Assembly (NCBI GenBank): GCA_018806985.1
Contig: JADANN010000099.1
Coordinates: forward strand, 930,001 to 994,000
Reading direction: 5' to 3'
Length of the DNA stretch: 64,000 nucleotides
From: Angiostrongylus vasorum
Lineage: Eukaryota > Nematoda > Chromadorea > Rhabditida > Metastrongylidae
The notes beneath the pieces were generated by a model, which did no database searches, was not told where the DNA came from, and was given only the letters and a program-made list of their open reading frames with translations. Each line of letters begins with the position of its first letter. The first letter of the stretch is position 1. The translations under genes were made by a program, and so were the position numbers. Below, piece by piece: positions 11,401-22,505 of the stretch.

Positions 11401-13606
11401 AGTGTACGACTTACCTCCTACCCGCCACTTGGTGACGCGACTCGTTACCTCGGAACTAGCCGGCATGAGACCCCTTTATAAAGCAGATCCGTTGCGAAAG
11501 CGTATACAATATCACTGGGAATCATCAGTGGGTATATGTCAATGCTGCAACTCCACCTGCGCGTTCCACTGGTATATTTCAATGGCATGCTTGAAACCGG
11601 ATTCTCTCGATAAGGTGGTGTTTCCGGAGTTGTAGTTCACGTACTGGGTTGAACATACGGAGCTTCCACTGCACTTGGCACTACAGTCAAGGTTAATTGA
11701 AGTTAGTACAGAATGTCCTCGACACAGTCAGTAGTATAATGGGCGGAAATGTCCTGCGACTTATTGGTCTCACACTGCATAATGCCACATGGGCAACGAA
11801 GAAGCTGCTGGGCTGGGTGGTTCAGACATGAGCGACCTTCATACCCGAGATGTTCAGTGTTATGATGGGTTGAAATCGCTGCATCATCACTTCCAGCAGA
11901 ATAACAACAGAAATTCGACTTGTTCTCTAAATCGAACTCTCGCGCTTTATGTGATAGGGGGAATCGCGCTATCCGTGGACTGAAATAATCCGTATCAGCG
12001 AGAATTGCATTAGTGATCGCAGTTAGTCTGCTCATGACAAACAATTTTTCGGAAGCTCTTCATTACATGGATAGAATGAGAGGGAAGTTTGAAAAAGCGA
12101 AATAGATTCCATGTTCCTAAAACACACCTTTGTTATAGATTCTTTTCTACTAAGATGATATCCAATCATGGAGCTAACGGATTCGAATGCGTATTTCTCG
12201 ATCATAACTTTACCAGATGGGATCACTGTTATGACGAAGTGTTTAATCTGTAATAATTACAATTTTCGGTATTCTATTTGTGTTTGAAGTGGACTTTTCT
12301 CTGACACAACACTAATCTTGGAAGGGACACCTAGATCAACAGTTTCTTGGGGAACACAAAGAATAGAAGGGTCAAATCATGCGGAAAACGCACCAGTGGA
12401 AGGTTTAACAACCAGCTGCCTATTTAAAATGCTATTCAGTTCACCGTTGATATTTTCAGAGCCACATTTCTTTACGTATAATGGAGAGAACATTGACGAA
12501 AGTCTATGGTCAGAGCAGTTCTACCTGTTGCGTCGTAGTGCCTACAGCAAACGAAAGAACTGCAGAAGAAGATGAAAGGGAAAGTAGTTATTGTTTACAT
12601 TTTTTATAGCTTCTTCTAACATTCCTGTACGTTTTATATTCCACCCTGCCGCTTCAGTTTAAATTTAGAGTCCTCTTCATCTGGAAGACTGATGAAAATC
12701 GTAGCTCCTACCGTCTTATTCTAGTTTGCATACCACCAATGCTTCGATCGGTGCTCGTTTAAATGAGAGCTCCACCTAACTCGAGGAGGTTTTTGAGTAA
12801 CTTTGTGGCGTGTTTAATTTTTTCCTTAATTCTTCTGTATAAAGTTTAGAGTGCTTCACAGGCATGGTACCGATTGATTCATCCCCTAGCGTTAATCTCA
12901 AACACCCTCCAGAATTTTACTATTGATATCACTATGTACGTCGTCAAATGTAGTGTGCCTAATTACGTCAGCCTTCAAGGAAAAGCAGCGAAATAATATT
13001 TAATTTTCTTATCCACTTCAATGACTTCCACAGAGTACAATGGCATTTGTTGCAAAATTCAACAGTAACATACTCCTTGATCTTCAAACTCTTGTCTGAC
13101 CATAACAGACAATACAAGTGCACGTGGTTTGCCTGCCACGGGTTCAGTAGTTCGTACAAGAAAATCGCCATTTGTTCGTAACATCATCTGAAAACATTCA
13201 CCGAACGTGTTCCTCAGCCATTCATTGCAGATTTTGTTCAATGAATGCGAGAGTGACAAAGGGTTAAAGGGAAAAGGATAAGCCGTTGGTCGTTTCCCAA
13301 AGGATGCGTTGTGCATTCGGCTTCGTCAAGGACCATAGTGGAAGTTGAATGTATATTTGGTCTGTACAATGATTTTTATTGGCCTGCCGATGTACCAGGT
13401 CTGTGTTTTTCATCCTTCCAAGAAACGAATTTGTCGATCCTGGAGACGAAGAGCTTGGTGCGAGTGATCGAACCAAAGCCCATGTGTGCATTTAGGGTCA
13501 CCTCCAACCACTGCGCACGTCCCTTAAAAAAAGTGATACGTACCTTAATGTCTTCACGTGGAAGCAGTCCATGGTACCAGACTTCATTTGAAAGTTGCTT
13601 GTCCAT
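2460..13606 (-). CDS. FER/SPE-8-like SH2 domain non-receptor tyrosine kinase, 12 exons
   Basis: Cytoplasmic tyrosine kinase that phosphorylates protein tyrosines. Exons (minus strand): 13606-13544, 13187-13074, 12247-12128, 8719-8635, 8409-8330, 8254-8111, 7922-7845, 7790-7704, 7593-7451, 7390-7314, 2942-2877, 2582-2460. All junctions have GT donors and AG acceptors and phases agree, giving about 392 aa apart from one extra A in exon 9. SH2 covers residues ~9-99: WYHG start, GDFLVR phosphotyrosine pocket, IKHFVI. The kinase covers ~120-375: GEGAFGEV loop, VAVK Lys153, alpha-C Glu171, HRDIAARN with Asp245, DFG at 262-264, RWLAPE, and RCW with its Arg near 353-363. There is no F-BAR domain, as in the short nematode FER-like kinases such as C. 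elegans FRK-1. The stop (TGA, 2462-2460) is followed within 12 bases by AATAAA. The introns of 4.4 and 3.4 kb are filled with retroelements. Exact orthology is not assigned; the fold and family are secure. Confidence 0.92.
3740..4300 (+). pseudogene. RTE endonuclease domain, frameshifted and internally deleted
   Basis: Starts [12 protein letters not shown]; the Asn motif and AETR (catalytic Glu) are present. A frameshift near 3880 switches to EELFLGTCD, then VVYAPTS and GDFNAK (Asp/Asn) follow. The C-terminal part with the SDH catalytic His is missing: near 4312 the sequence jumps into the linker. The 18.4-18.7 kb copy keeps that part, which shows a deletion here. It would have nicked target DNA for retrotransposition. 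Confidence 0.85.
4313..6300 (+). pseudogene. RTE reverse transcriptase, frameshifted, FADD changed to FADH
   Basis: RT segments read in several frames: [52 protein letters not shown] (motif A), [13 protein letters not shown] (motif B), then [10 protein letters not shown]. The normal motif C is FADD; GAT to CAT at 5531 replaces the second catalytic Asp. The C-terminal [13 protein letters not shown] and RPPTRWS regions follow. At least three frameshifts separate the blocks. Confidence 0.87.
6395..6775 (+). repeat. Family B interspersed repeat (~390 bp)
   Basis: Starts near AACGGTTTACTTTCTCATCGTGG and has TAAGAGTAAACCAATACCAG, the GTGGTGGTGAAGACCTGGG block and an AGTATCAAGTATCA tail. It lies directly behind the RTE copy at 3168-6345. 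No coding capacity. Confidence 0.75.
6916..7190 (+). repeat. tRNA-derived SINE (family A) copy
   Basis: The 5' part has an A-box-like TAGCACAGTGATCGGAGG and a B-box-like GGGATCGATCTCC. The family body follows (TGTCTGGGAGGATAGCAGCACTG, GGTAGGCCACCGCGA) and it ends near an A/T-rich stretch. It lies in the kinase 4.4-kb intron. Confidence 0.75.
7451..7593 (-). other. Kinase exon 9 (DFG to activation segment) with +1 A-run frameshift
   Basis: This exon encodes the DFGLARE magnesium-binding motif, the activation loop with its tyrosine (VYQM) and the RWLAPET motif. The preceding exon ends in phase 0 (GGG-GAC-AAT-AAG). The acceptor CAG is followed by GT and six As, where five are needed to read VKISDFG. 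With six, the DFG frame is lost and its own frame meets TAA at the exon edge. No alternative acceptor restores the frame. The rest of the exon and both neighbouring junctions are intact. The extra base is therefore either a sequencing or assembly error in a homopolymer, or a very recent inactivating mutation. Confidence 0.85.
8960..11490 (-). mobile_element. RTE retrotransposon, degraded, minus strand
   Basis: Read on the minus strand: a 5' leader at 11490-11090, endonuclease start at 10910-10700 (CTTACAATGCACGCACG), then RT blocks at 9680-9340 ([23 protein letters not shown]) and the [16 protein letters not shown] region near 9100. It lies within the 3.4-kb kinase intron 8720-12127 in the same orientation as the gene. 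Stops and frameshifts throughout. Confidence 0.82.
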
Positions 13607-13939
13607 ACTGACCTACCTGTTCGGTTGTGCAATGAACTATGAATGAACCACCCATTCTATTTCCAATTCGTCATCCTTATCTTGGATTGTTTACAATCAC
13701 CTTATCTGTTCGCCCCTCAGACAGATATCCCTCAGTAATACCATAATTCACGTGTACCTCACCGTGGTTCATAGCTAACTTGAACGATAGGTGCTATAAT
13801 TTTTTTAAACTTATCATCCCAGAACATTCTGAAGCAATAAGCCCATCCACTTGGCATTTACTATAGTCTTAATAGCAGTCAACGATGACGAAGACCAGAA
13901 TTTTCTTGCACTATACTGAAAATTTCTCCAGTAGACCGA

Positions 13940-14250
13940 ACGAAAAATCACCCACGAAAAACAATACTTGGTAGAAGAATGTTCTCAACAATATAGCAAA
14001 GCTCATAAAACAGTTCTTTTCGAACTGAGTCAAAGGTGTGTTCTAAGTCTGTAAAACCCATTATGCTGAAATCTTTCAAAGTCGTGCTTGCTCACATGGC
14101 CTTCGTCCACCCACTTTTCTATGGATCCTCTTGAGCATGACTTGAGCAGAGAACGAGACGAAAGACGGTAGCCAGACTACACTGCGCTCGTAAAAGTTCC
14201 TTTGCTTGTGAAATAACACCTATGCCAGTTTTTCATTGAGCGCAAACTTT
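13940..14250 (-). mobile_element. Reverse transcriptase fragment, minus strand
   Basis: The minus strand reads DLEHTFDSVRKELFYEL, a worn RT motif A ((D)xxKAFDSV), among stops. It lies exactly in the spacer between the two kinase exon 1 units. Confidence 0.5.
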
Positions 14251-14532
14251 GCACTATGATAGGGAAAAAACGACAAAGCTTTCGGCGCTGATCAATCCCG
14301 GAAGTATGTGCGATGCAATCGACTTCATCAAGCAAGCACCGTTTGAGGTGAATCAATGCACATCTGCCCTGTACAATGACGAGTGGTGGCCCACCGATGT
14401 ATCAATGTGGTTTGCTATCTCGGAGAGATGGAACGATTGGTGACCCGGAGCCGGAGAGTGAACCAAAGGCCGCGTGTGTGTTGCAGGACAGCTCTAACCA
14501 CTGAGCACGTCGATTAAAAAAATAATACTCAC

Positions 14533-14595
14533 CTTAATATCTTCACGTGGGAGCAGTCCATGGTACCAGACTTCGTTTGAAAGTTGCTTGTCCAT
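14533..14595 (-). CDS. Duplicate first coding exon of the SH2 kinase
   Basis: A 63-base exon from ATG at 14595 to a GTGAGT donor after 14533. It encodes the same 21 residues (MDKQ to EDIK, including WYHG) as kinase exon 1 at 13606-13544. The two differ at three bases, all third codon positions and all synonymous. The flanking DNA on the 5' side is also duplicated but is only about 84% identical by eye (17 differences in 106 bases). No second copy of the downstream SH2 or kinase exons was seen in the window. It lies 989 bases upstream in the same orientation, so it could be an alternative first exon spliced to 13187. It could also be the start of a truncated paralog. Confidence 0.75.
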
Positions 14596-15169
14596 ATCGA
14601 CTTGCCTATTCGGCTGACCAATCAACTATGAATGAACAACCCATTTTATTTCCAGTGCGTTGTTCTTATCTTGGATTGTTTACAATCACCTTATCCGTTC
14701 GCTTGTCAGAGAGATAACCTCTTTGTAATACCATAACTCACATGTATCTTAACGTGGTTAGTAGCAAACATGAGCGGTAGATGCCATATCTTCTTCACCT
14801 TCTCAGCCCAGAACATTGCAAAGCAAAAAATCATACCGATTTGACATTTATCATAGTCTTAACAATGGTCAGCGACTGAGAAGACCAGAATTTGTATGCA
14901 CCTTTCTGAGAATTTAATTCAGTTAATCCGTATCGGGAGCTCAGAGCTTAGTTCACACTATCTACTTTCAGAGCGCTCGGTATCCTCATTTACTTCAATG
15001 ACGTGGTTGTGACATGCGCCCAAAGCGGTAGGGAAACTAGTGTTTCCCTTTTAACTCGATACGTCATCTTTTTTGTTTGTTTTTATGGTGCTAACATCCC
15101 ATATCTCTTTGCCCTCATGTACGTGCTCCTACTGAGATGGAATTGCTCACAGATGCTTTGAACAGTTAG

Positions 15170-15350
15170 GTCGTAAACACAATAAATCAAACGCTTGTAT
15201 GCGCCGTACAAAAGTCGTGCTAAAAGAACACCATTCTGATGAAAATGCCACTGACATGAACAGAGGAGTCGGAAACTGCGATCTAATCACGCCAAAACTA
15301 TTAAGTGGCACTTTCGAAAATGTTGTTCGGACGTGAATGGACTGTGAATG
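15170..15350 (+). mobile_element. RTE reverse transcriptase motif B fragment
   Basis: The reading VGNCDLITPKLLSGTFENVVRT parallels [18 protein letters not shown] of the 3.2-6.3 kb copy. It is short, isolated and followed by a stop. Confidence 0.5.
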
Positions 15351-16870
15351 AACAACCCAAAGATCCTCGAACACAAGGATCTGAGAATGAGTACTTGTGA
15401 GCTGTGCCTATCCATATCATGCTTGTTTCGTTGAATAAGCTTGAGTCTAAGGAAAAAGATGTTTTTTTGGAAACAAATTTGTTTCATGTGTACTATTTAA
15501 TCTCAATAGTAGAGACACCTCCAAGTGCTCTATGTATATTTGATATTTTATTCGGAAAGCCAACTACGAAGAAATAGGAAATTTGGTTATGAAGCCTAAA
15601 ACGTTTACTCTGCTCCCTTCTCTTTTATTCCACAATATGTGTCCGATAATTGAATACTACATGGGGAAGGTAAAAGTATGATCACTGTCATCGAGCAGCT
15701 GCTAGAAACACCCTGTATAAGGGACGTAAGAACGGAAGTGCTGACCTCTGTCGATGAGCACCACACGTCAAAATGTCGAAATTTAAATGGCCCGGAAATA
15801 TAACACATCATCGTGAAAACACTTGGACATCATCCACTTTCGACTATGTCGCATGAGACACCAACCGCACTACAAGAAATCGACAATTCGACGGGTAGAC
15901 TCCTTTATAAAGGCCACGAACAAACATTTTTTACACACTCTATCTCTCGAGTAAAGCCTGCTAGAGAACTCTGGTACGATAGATGAACGAGTAGTCTTCA
16001 GTAGCTCTTAGTGGTACCTGCTCGAATCACTGGAAAAGAGAACGGCTAATACGGGCTTAAGATTTCAATGACAAGAACTCCTGTCTTTGCATTGACGGTC
16101 TTCGTTGACACGTCGTACAAGCTTCAGAACGTTTCCCATGCATTTCGCTGTCTTGCGACAGTTAGCTACGTATGTGCTACGGTTCGCATGTTGGCTCCAT
16201 TGTAAGCTGAAGATAAGGATGCCTAATTTAATTTTGAGAATAGCTATTCATATTGGGAAGGAAAACATCAGTCCACCGCTTTAATATTTCGCCATTACTA
16301 CGCGCTTGATGAACGAACTGTTTTCGAGAAACTGAAGTATCAATGTAGGCTTCTGTTGTATGGCACCAATGTGGAAGAACTGTAGCAAAAAAAGAATTGG
16401 TACATACTCCTGCAACTGCATCTTTTTTCAGTGGTGTCTGTTGGAGACTCAAATGTGGCCCGTACTTCCCTTTGTCCTGTACCCAGTTCTTCGCGAGGGT
16501 TCTTCTTTGTATTCAATAAACACAAAATGGCACGGTGAAACGCATCGACTTCAATGCTTCAATGCTTTTATCTTCGATTCCTTTTTTTGCCGTGCAAGCT
16601 TTATGACCTACCACTAGATCGATAGCTTCCTCATAAATGATCTTGTATTAAGCGTAATCCGAAAAAGGCCATTCTCTACTTTCACAGTCTACACGGAAAC
16701 AGTTTTTTGAGACAAGCATGTTTATCTTTGTGAGTGCCGCAAGCAATGATTTCCCTGTTTATTGCACGGCTACAGCAGTATAAAGATTGTTGTCAGTGAG
16801 AATTATGCCAACTGTCTCTGCTGTGCTTATACCTAGAACCTCGATACACGGGAAATCATGTTGATAATAG
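15350..16870. other. No recognised gene
   Basis: A/T-rich DNA with short open stretches in several frames. No splice-framed exon, domain motif or copy of families A-C was seen. Confidence 0.5.
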
Positions 16871-16879
16871 CTAATACTT

Positions 16880-17040
16880 ACTTGATACTTGAACGGCCCG
16901 TCCTCACTGCTTGTGCGGACCCCAGCACAATCTCCATTTTTCGGAGATTTGCTGGTTCAGCACTGTCGTTCCCTGGAATCCCGACGTCAGCCTGGCCAAA
17001 GTCTGCCCAATGTCTTCACCACCACAGACGGTCGATATAT
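16880..17040 (-). repeat. Partial copy of the 390-bp repeat (family B)
   Basis: Matches the family B end: CTTGATACTTGAACGGCCCGTCCTCACT, the TCTCCATTTTTCGGAG hairpin-like piece, then CCAAAGTCTGCCCA. The other half of the element is missing. Confidence 0.65.
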
Positions 17041-17479
17041 AATGTTTGTAAGCTCAACAATTTAAAAAACATGTTGACAATTTCATTACCGAGTTAAATG
17101 ACGGTCGGTTTGAAAATTCTCACTAGTGTTTTGAGAGTCGAGCTAGAAAATTCTTTTACAACTCATAATCCACAATTTCTGCAATTCACATGTGCTTTTA
17201 TGACTAACATTGAAGCAGCCATTGCATAAAGGTTTCCTCTATTATCTAAACCTTATACTGACCTGTTTGGAGCGATTTTCAGCAAATCTAGAGAAATTAT
17301 GCTTCGAGGATTTCTTATAGCATCCAAAACAACGTCTCCTATTTCTTTTATAGCGCTGGACATACTTGGTTGAAAGCCTAGTAAAAACTATGAATTTAAA
17401 GACAACTAAAGAACACTGGAATTTCGAACTCGTTGAGGTTTTCTGCTCAATCTCACAGTAGATCTGTGCGCTCATCAAA

Positions 17480-19310
17480 CGCGTCCCTCGCCTTTCCCTG
17501 AAACACAGGTGGATCCAAGAGATGGAATCCATGTGTTTGCTGCACCGATTTCACGAATACCTTCTGTGCATACAAAGACATGTTCACGCATGCGTGCATG
17601 GGTGTGTTCTGGTTTATGCGGATTGTATTTTTTTTTCTTATTCTAACAGTCAATCCAGTCACAAGCCCGAAACTAAGTGACAGGGAAGTATATGGGAAGC
17701 GGGTAGCAGTCCTCTCCAGCAAATAAGCTCCTGTCCATTCTGGAAGAGAACGGCAAGCTACCCGTGAGTATATTCCGCTCCCATGTTATGAGATAAGAAA
17801 GCTAAACGCGAATGTGGAATAATAAACAGAGTAAAGTAATTGGGCGGATTTCGCTGACCCCCGAAATAGTCCCTGGTACGGCGGCATTGGGTAGGACGAG
17901 TAAGCGGAGACTGCTCAAATATCAGGGCCATTCTAGACTGCCTAAGTAGCAAATGGTTAAAGTGACGATCTGTACATACAATGCACGCACACTTGCATCT
18001 GAGTCCTCAACAGAAGATTTGGTCATGCAGGCAAGAAGGATAAGGTAAGACATCATCGAAGTAGCGGAGACGAGAGGATGCCATCCATTCGACGCCATGA
18101 CACCGCAGAAGAACTGTTCCGCGGAACATGCGATCCTAGAGGAGTCGGTGGTGTTGGCGTTATCGATAACACGAGTTTGGCCATGAAAACCCGACTACTT
18201 ATAACAACTAATGACACGAATCGAATGTTTAAGTTGAAGAGATGGATCAGTACCAGCTTCGACAATCTTCGCCGTCTATGCAACGACATCAAGCAGTGAA
18301 GAAGACGAAGTCGAAGCGTTCTAGATGGACTTGGAAAAAATCCTACAAGGGAAATCACACTTTCGTTGAGGTCATCATTGAAGATTTTAAGGCCAAGATT
18401 GGACCCAGAAGAACATCTGAAGAACACCACATTGGGACTAACGGATTAGAATGGAACGAGCAGGGTAGGCAGCTATCTAAGTTCAGCATGACGATCGAGA
18501 CCATTCATGGTTGCTCGCAATTCCAGAAGCCCCACTCTGAACACTGGACATGGGAGTCTCCCAATGAAGAGTACTATAATGCCCACAACAGATGACGATA
18601 ATGAAGTAAACCACGTCGCAGTAAATCGAACGTTTTTCCTAACTAATGTCGCTGTTGTCTCAAGATTCTGCATGGGATCAGACCATGGCTTCTTTCGTGC
18701 AAGATTCCATTTCTCGCGGAATGGAGAAAAAAGCCGCCAACTTCAAAAAAACGAGGTCCCAAAATGACCATAAACTGGGATTTATTGAGTTCACTAGCCG
18801 GCAAGATGTCGTTGTTGGTAGCATCGACGGGAATATGACCGGCTCATTCGACATCTTCACGTTAGCGCTATAAAAACTGGAAGTTAGAAAGCCACCAGGA
18901 GACGTCTGCCTCCAGAAGCACTCGAGCTAACATGCCAGCTTTGAATCCCACGAGCTACAAGCGACCGTCAACTCACTTCCGAACTTGCAAAACAATGCAG
19001 TCAGCCGATAAAAGATCTTAAAAAACAGAAGATCAGCAAATATGTCCAAACCTGCAGAGGCTGGGAAAAGCATTCGCAAGGCCAACCGAAACATGGCCTA
19101 GATAATCGCCCTCAGCCGCCTAGACAGAACAGTCACTGCATGCAGAAAGCTAATGGAGAAAACTGCTTACGACCTATACTCCGCTAAAGTTCAATACCCA
19201 CCGTCCACTTGCATCCATACGAAGTTAAGGAAGATGGAGATTTCGCCCTAGCGGTTCTCCTTCAAAGCCCAACATGGTAAATGGTGAATAAATAACCGTA
19301 GAAAATGCGC
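17480..19310 (+). mobile_element. RTE retrotransposon, 5' leader, endonuclease and linker, dead
   Basis: The leader at 17500-17960 matches 3290-3735. The endonuclease reads EELFRGTCDPRGVGGVGV, then EDFKAKIGPRRTSEE, where the normal GDFNAK has lost its Asn. WTWESPN and GSDHGFF (the His motif lost by the 3.2-kb copy) follow. The linker at 18840-19000 repeats the RRLPPE-type block. The RT part is absent or unrecognisable after about 19310. Confidence 0.75.
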
Positions 19311-20110
19311 TCAATGATTAAACACGCATAATGAAGAGCTTATCGCCAATTCTCCACAACACACTAGCTCAACTCTTCACATGTTACATTCGCCACTCTA
19401 ATCCACACGGGAATGCCCTAGCGACGTGCGCTAGCGAGGCTACCTTAGGACATCAAGGACTACCAGCATTCAACGACATTCATAAAAAAGACGAAAGTCC
19501 GCAGCAACCGAACCCACACGAGAAAAGTCTGGAAACGTTCTTCCATGATGGATGTGAGGAAACGAATAAAAGGCAACAAGTTGTGGAATATGCTAGAACA
19601 GTAGAAGTTAGGACGGGCCGTGTAAAATAGAGAAAAATACTGTCCTATATAGAAGCACATGGTCAGCATTTATAAGTGTTCCACAACACACCTTATGACT
19701 GTTTCAGTATTTTTTTACACTTGCACATCTCCCTACGGTAACCACAATTACCAGCACAGCGATTGAAAATGAAATTACAGTTAGTCGTTTGCGAAACCAC
19801 CGGCCGATGGTCTTATCTGTCTTCTTGCAAATCGTTAAATCTAGAAAGATTCTCAAGGTCCAACCCCCTTCACAAAGCCCTGTTTTTAATGAGGTAACGA
19901 AAGGTTACAAAAAATGTGGTAGAGAACTTCGGTGTCACACCGTAGTCCATCGTCCAAGATAAGCCACGTATTAAAGAACGAAAGACTATACTGGCAAGAA
20001 AACAATGAGTCAGTCATATTAGCTTCCGTTTAAAACACAATTGCGTCGTTGTATAGTATAGGATCACCAACAAAGTAAAAATATGCTTAAACGACCGTAC
20101 AAAAAATCTC
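19310..20110. other. No recognised gene
   Basis: Follows the RTE fragment; a 99-codon open stretch at 19331-19630 has no recognisable motif and probably continues the decayed element. Confidence 0.45.
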
Positions 20111-20330
20111 TAGGCAATGTGCCATATCCGCGATCATTAAACGTCGTAGAGGTGGAACTCATACCTCACCTGAAGAATAACTCGCGGTGGCTTACTAGTA
20201 TATCATGTCAGTGTTGTTATCCTCCCAGACAAGTTCAGTACCAACTTGCCGCCCAAGAGAAACGGAAAGCTTGGTGAGCTTAACAGCGGGTTGAACCAGA
20301 GAACGAAGGAAGTTGTGCACATTGCAGTGC
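20110..20330 (-). repeat. SINE family A copy, degraded
   Basis: Contains CTCGCGGTGGCTTACTAGTA and GTTATCCTCCCAGACAAGTT, matching the family in reverse orientation; the box A end is worn. Confidence 0.6.
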
Positions 20331-20483
20331 ACGTCTATCCACTTCCATAAATACGCCCAAACAACGATATATGAAGTGAGATTCAGGGTTGTCGCTCATA
20401 CATAACCACAAACCATCTATATGCAGCAAAGCCATAATTTACGAGGCCCCTAAACTGAATAGTCAGCAGTGGATTTAATCGAC

Positions 20484-20489
20484 TTTATT
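20484..20489 (-). promoter_or_regulatory. Poly(A) signal AATAAA of the 63-aa gene
   Basis: The reverse complement reads GTGAATAAAGTC about 33 bases after the TAG stop. This is a normal nematode distance and supports the gene's 3' end. Confidence 0.7.
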
Positions 20490-20521
20490 CACATGACTAA
20501 AACCTGACTTCTACAAAACAT

Positions 20522-20794
20522 CTAGTGTCCTCCAACTTCAACTTCTCCTTCCTTCTTGAGCGGATTGTACTTCTTGAAATACTCTTTGTCTGCTCTCTTT
20601 TGCCGGATACCGTACCAGTGTTCAGCCTGAAAACATGGATATCACTTGATCAAGGTGAACTTATACATGCATTTTTTGCATTTTATATTTTGCAAATGTG
20701 ATTGTACCTTCTCGCCCAGTGAGACCGCATACAAGCGCTTTTTCTTGTTTCTGAATACACTAACTACAATATAGAGCAAACTTCTCGTTGTCAT
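20522..20794 (-). CDS. Small conserved-looking protein, 63 aa, two exons
   Basis: Exon 1 is 20794-20708 and exon 2 is 20626-20522. The splice sites are AAG|GTAC and TTTTCAG|GCT, phase 0. The product starts MTTRSLLYIVVSV, a short hydrophobic stretch, followed by a basic region (RNKKKR), HWYGIRQKRAD, and an Asp/Lys/Gly-rich tail ending VGGH. The ATG lies two bases after TTTTACAG, a typical nematode trans-splice position, and AATAAA follows the TAG by about 33 bases. Together these make a real compact gene likely. The size, the hydrophobic start and the basic tail resemble small subunits of mitochondrial membrane complexes, but I do not recognise the family. Confidence 0.72.
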
Positions 20795-20899
20795 CGCTGT
20801 AAAACTAGTGCAGTAAAATTCTGTAGGCAAAAATAGGCTAAAGATTCCCCAAAAATTGTCGCTAAACGTGGAATCACTTTGCGGCTTACTTACCATCTC

Positions 20900-21685
20900 T
20901 TAAGATTAAAGTCCCAATAAAACTAACCAAACTTTCTGGAACAAAAACTGCTAACCATCGCTTTTCGTAAGCGGTTATTGTATGCTTGAAAACTCAATAA
21001 TCCAGGTTTTGAAAAATGCTCTGAACCACAATGGTGACTAAAATTGTAAGAAAGAATGCACCTCGTGACGATCAAGATCGGCCCTGGCTCTGCCATACAT
21101 GACAAGATGACGTGGTTTGACTAAAATAATAATAAGATGGGAAAGACCATAGTTATAATGTGACGATTACATAACCGTTTAGAGCTAGGTAAAATCTCAG
21201 ATAAAAAGTTAACTTTGAATGGTAAAAACTACCGCTGCTATGTTTCTAAGCCTAAAAATAAGTGCATCTTGTTTACACAGCGCTAGAGTCACTTCACCTG
21301 CAACATTTAAAACCCCACTAACGACAGAGTATCAATAAACTTCTGTGTCAAGTACGAGAGTTGTTCGGTACCGATGACTGGGACCTGCTCAAGGGAAAGG
21401 GAAGAAGTAACAATTTGAGTATGATGCACTTTTTCACCATTTCCTGCGAGAAGACAGCCATGGGTAGCTCGTTTGAATATTACCTGGCATAAGTTTAACC
21501 GAAGCTTGACTTCCACATGCAAATATCGAGTTCCTTATCAACGTACGTAAAACTACTGAAGTGTAAACCCCGCGTCATACCGCGTTTCGACATGCAGTTG
21601 GAGCAATATGACAGCAGGTCCTCTGGTAAAGTAATCACCATTGCAAAACATAAACAAATAAAGCTATGTTAGCACATATGCATCC
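20900..21685. other. No recognised gene
   Basis: Upstream of the 63-aa gene, so it should hold its promoter or outron. No coding exon or repeat family was identified. Confidence 0.45.
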
Positions 21686-22070
21686 TCCCAATGGTTTACC
21701 GCCTCATCGTGGCTGCAAGGTGTTCCTGGGTGTCGGGACTGCGATGTACATCGGGGGGACTTATCAACTCAGCAGCGCCTTCCAAGCTGAGAGGAGTCCG
21801 GCGTTTCCATCAGGAAGCCTAGCTAAGAGTAAACCAATAGCAGGATCCACCACCGTCCTGATATCAAACTAGTCGCTGATGGCAAACCTCCCTCTGATCT
21901 CCCAACGGTGGCGACTGCCTGTGGTGGTGAAGACCTGGGACAGACTTTGGCCAGAGTGACCTCCGGGATTCCAGGGAACCACAATGACTTAGCCAGGAAA
22001 TCCCCGAAAAATGGAGATTATGCTGAGCCCGCATAACCACTGAGAACGGACCATTCAAGTATAAAATAAG
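21685..22070 (+). repeat. Family B repeat
   Basis: CCCAATGGTTTACCGCCTCA start, TAAGAGTAAACCAATAGCAG and GTGGTGGTGAAGACCTGGGA inside, and an AAGTATAAAATAAGTAAG end. Confidence 0.75.
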
Positions 22071-22505
22071 TAAGTAATATGCATAAAGTACACGCATCTC
22101 CACAACCGATTGCACCGCTTCTTTTTTCCCAGAGATCGTGTAATCGGGAAGAATGATCGTTAGCAATAATTGTGGTACTACCTATGATTATACTATGGAA
22201 AATGTTCTTTCCATTAATCAGAAGAGAATGACAGAGAGTTAAATATTGAATAAAAGCCTCCCATAACATCTACTGAGATGTCTCTCGCTCGAGTCATTTC
22301 CCAACTATTTATTTAACTTGAAGTAATTAAATTAGAAAATAATACCAGACGAGGAATACGTGGCAACCTACTGCTTCGGGATTTTTTAAAGTTAAGCCTT
22401 GACAAACAGTGGTCATAACACCGTTATTTGACGACAAATGAAAACAGTCAAAGTTATAGTACTTCTTAGCCCAGAATAGAAGCTCCCATAGATGTATATA
22501 AGGCT

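Larger units (their letters stand above)
13260..14930 (-). repeat. Tandem segmental duplication carrying kinase exon 1 and its upstream region
   Basis: Two units about 989 bases apart share a degraded SINE, exon 1 with its donor, the 5' leader and several hundred bases of upstream sequence. Compare 13640-13920 with 14625-14910: both contain the shared stretch TTATCTTGGATTGTTTACAA. The spacer at 13940-14250 holds an antisense reverse transcriptase scrap, so insertion or recombination around a retroelement may have produced the arrangement. Confidence 0.7.

Noticed and set aside
11703..12044. 113-codon minus-strand open frame
   Set aside because: It lies inside the kinase intron, has no motif and no splice frame with neighbours; it looks like chance openness.
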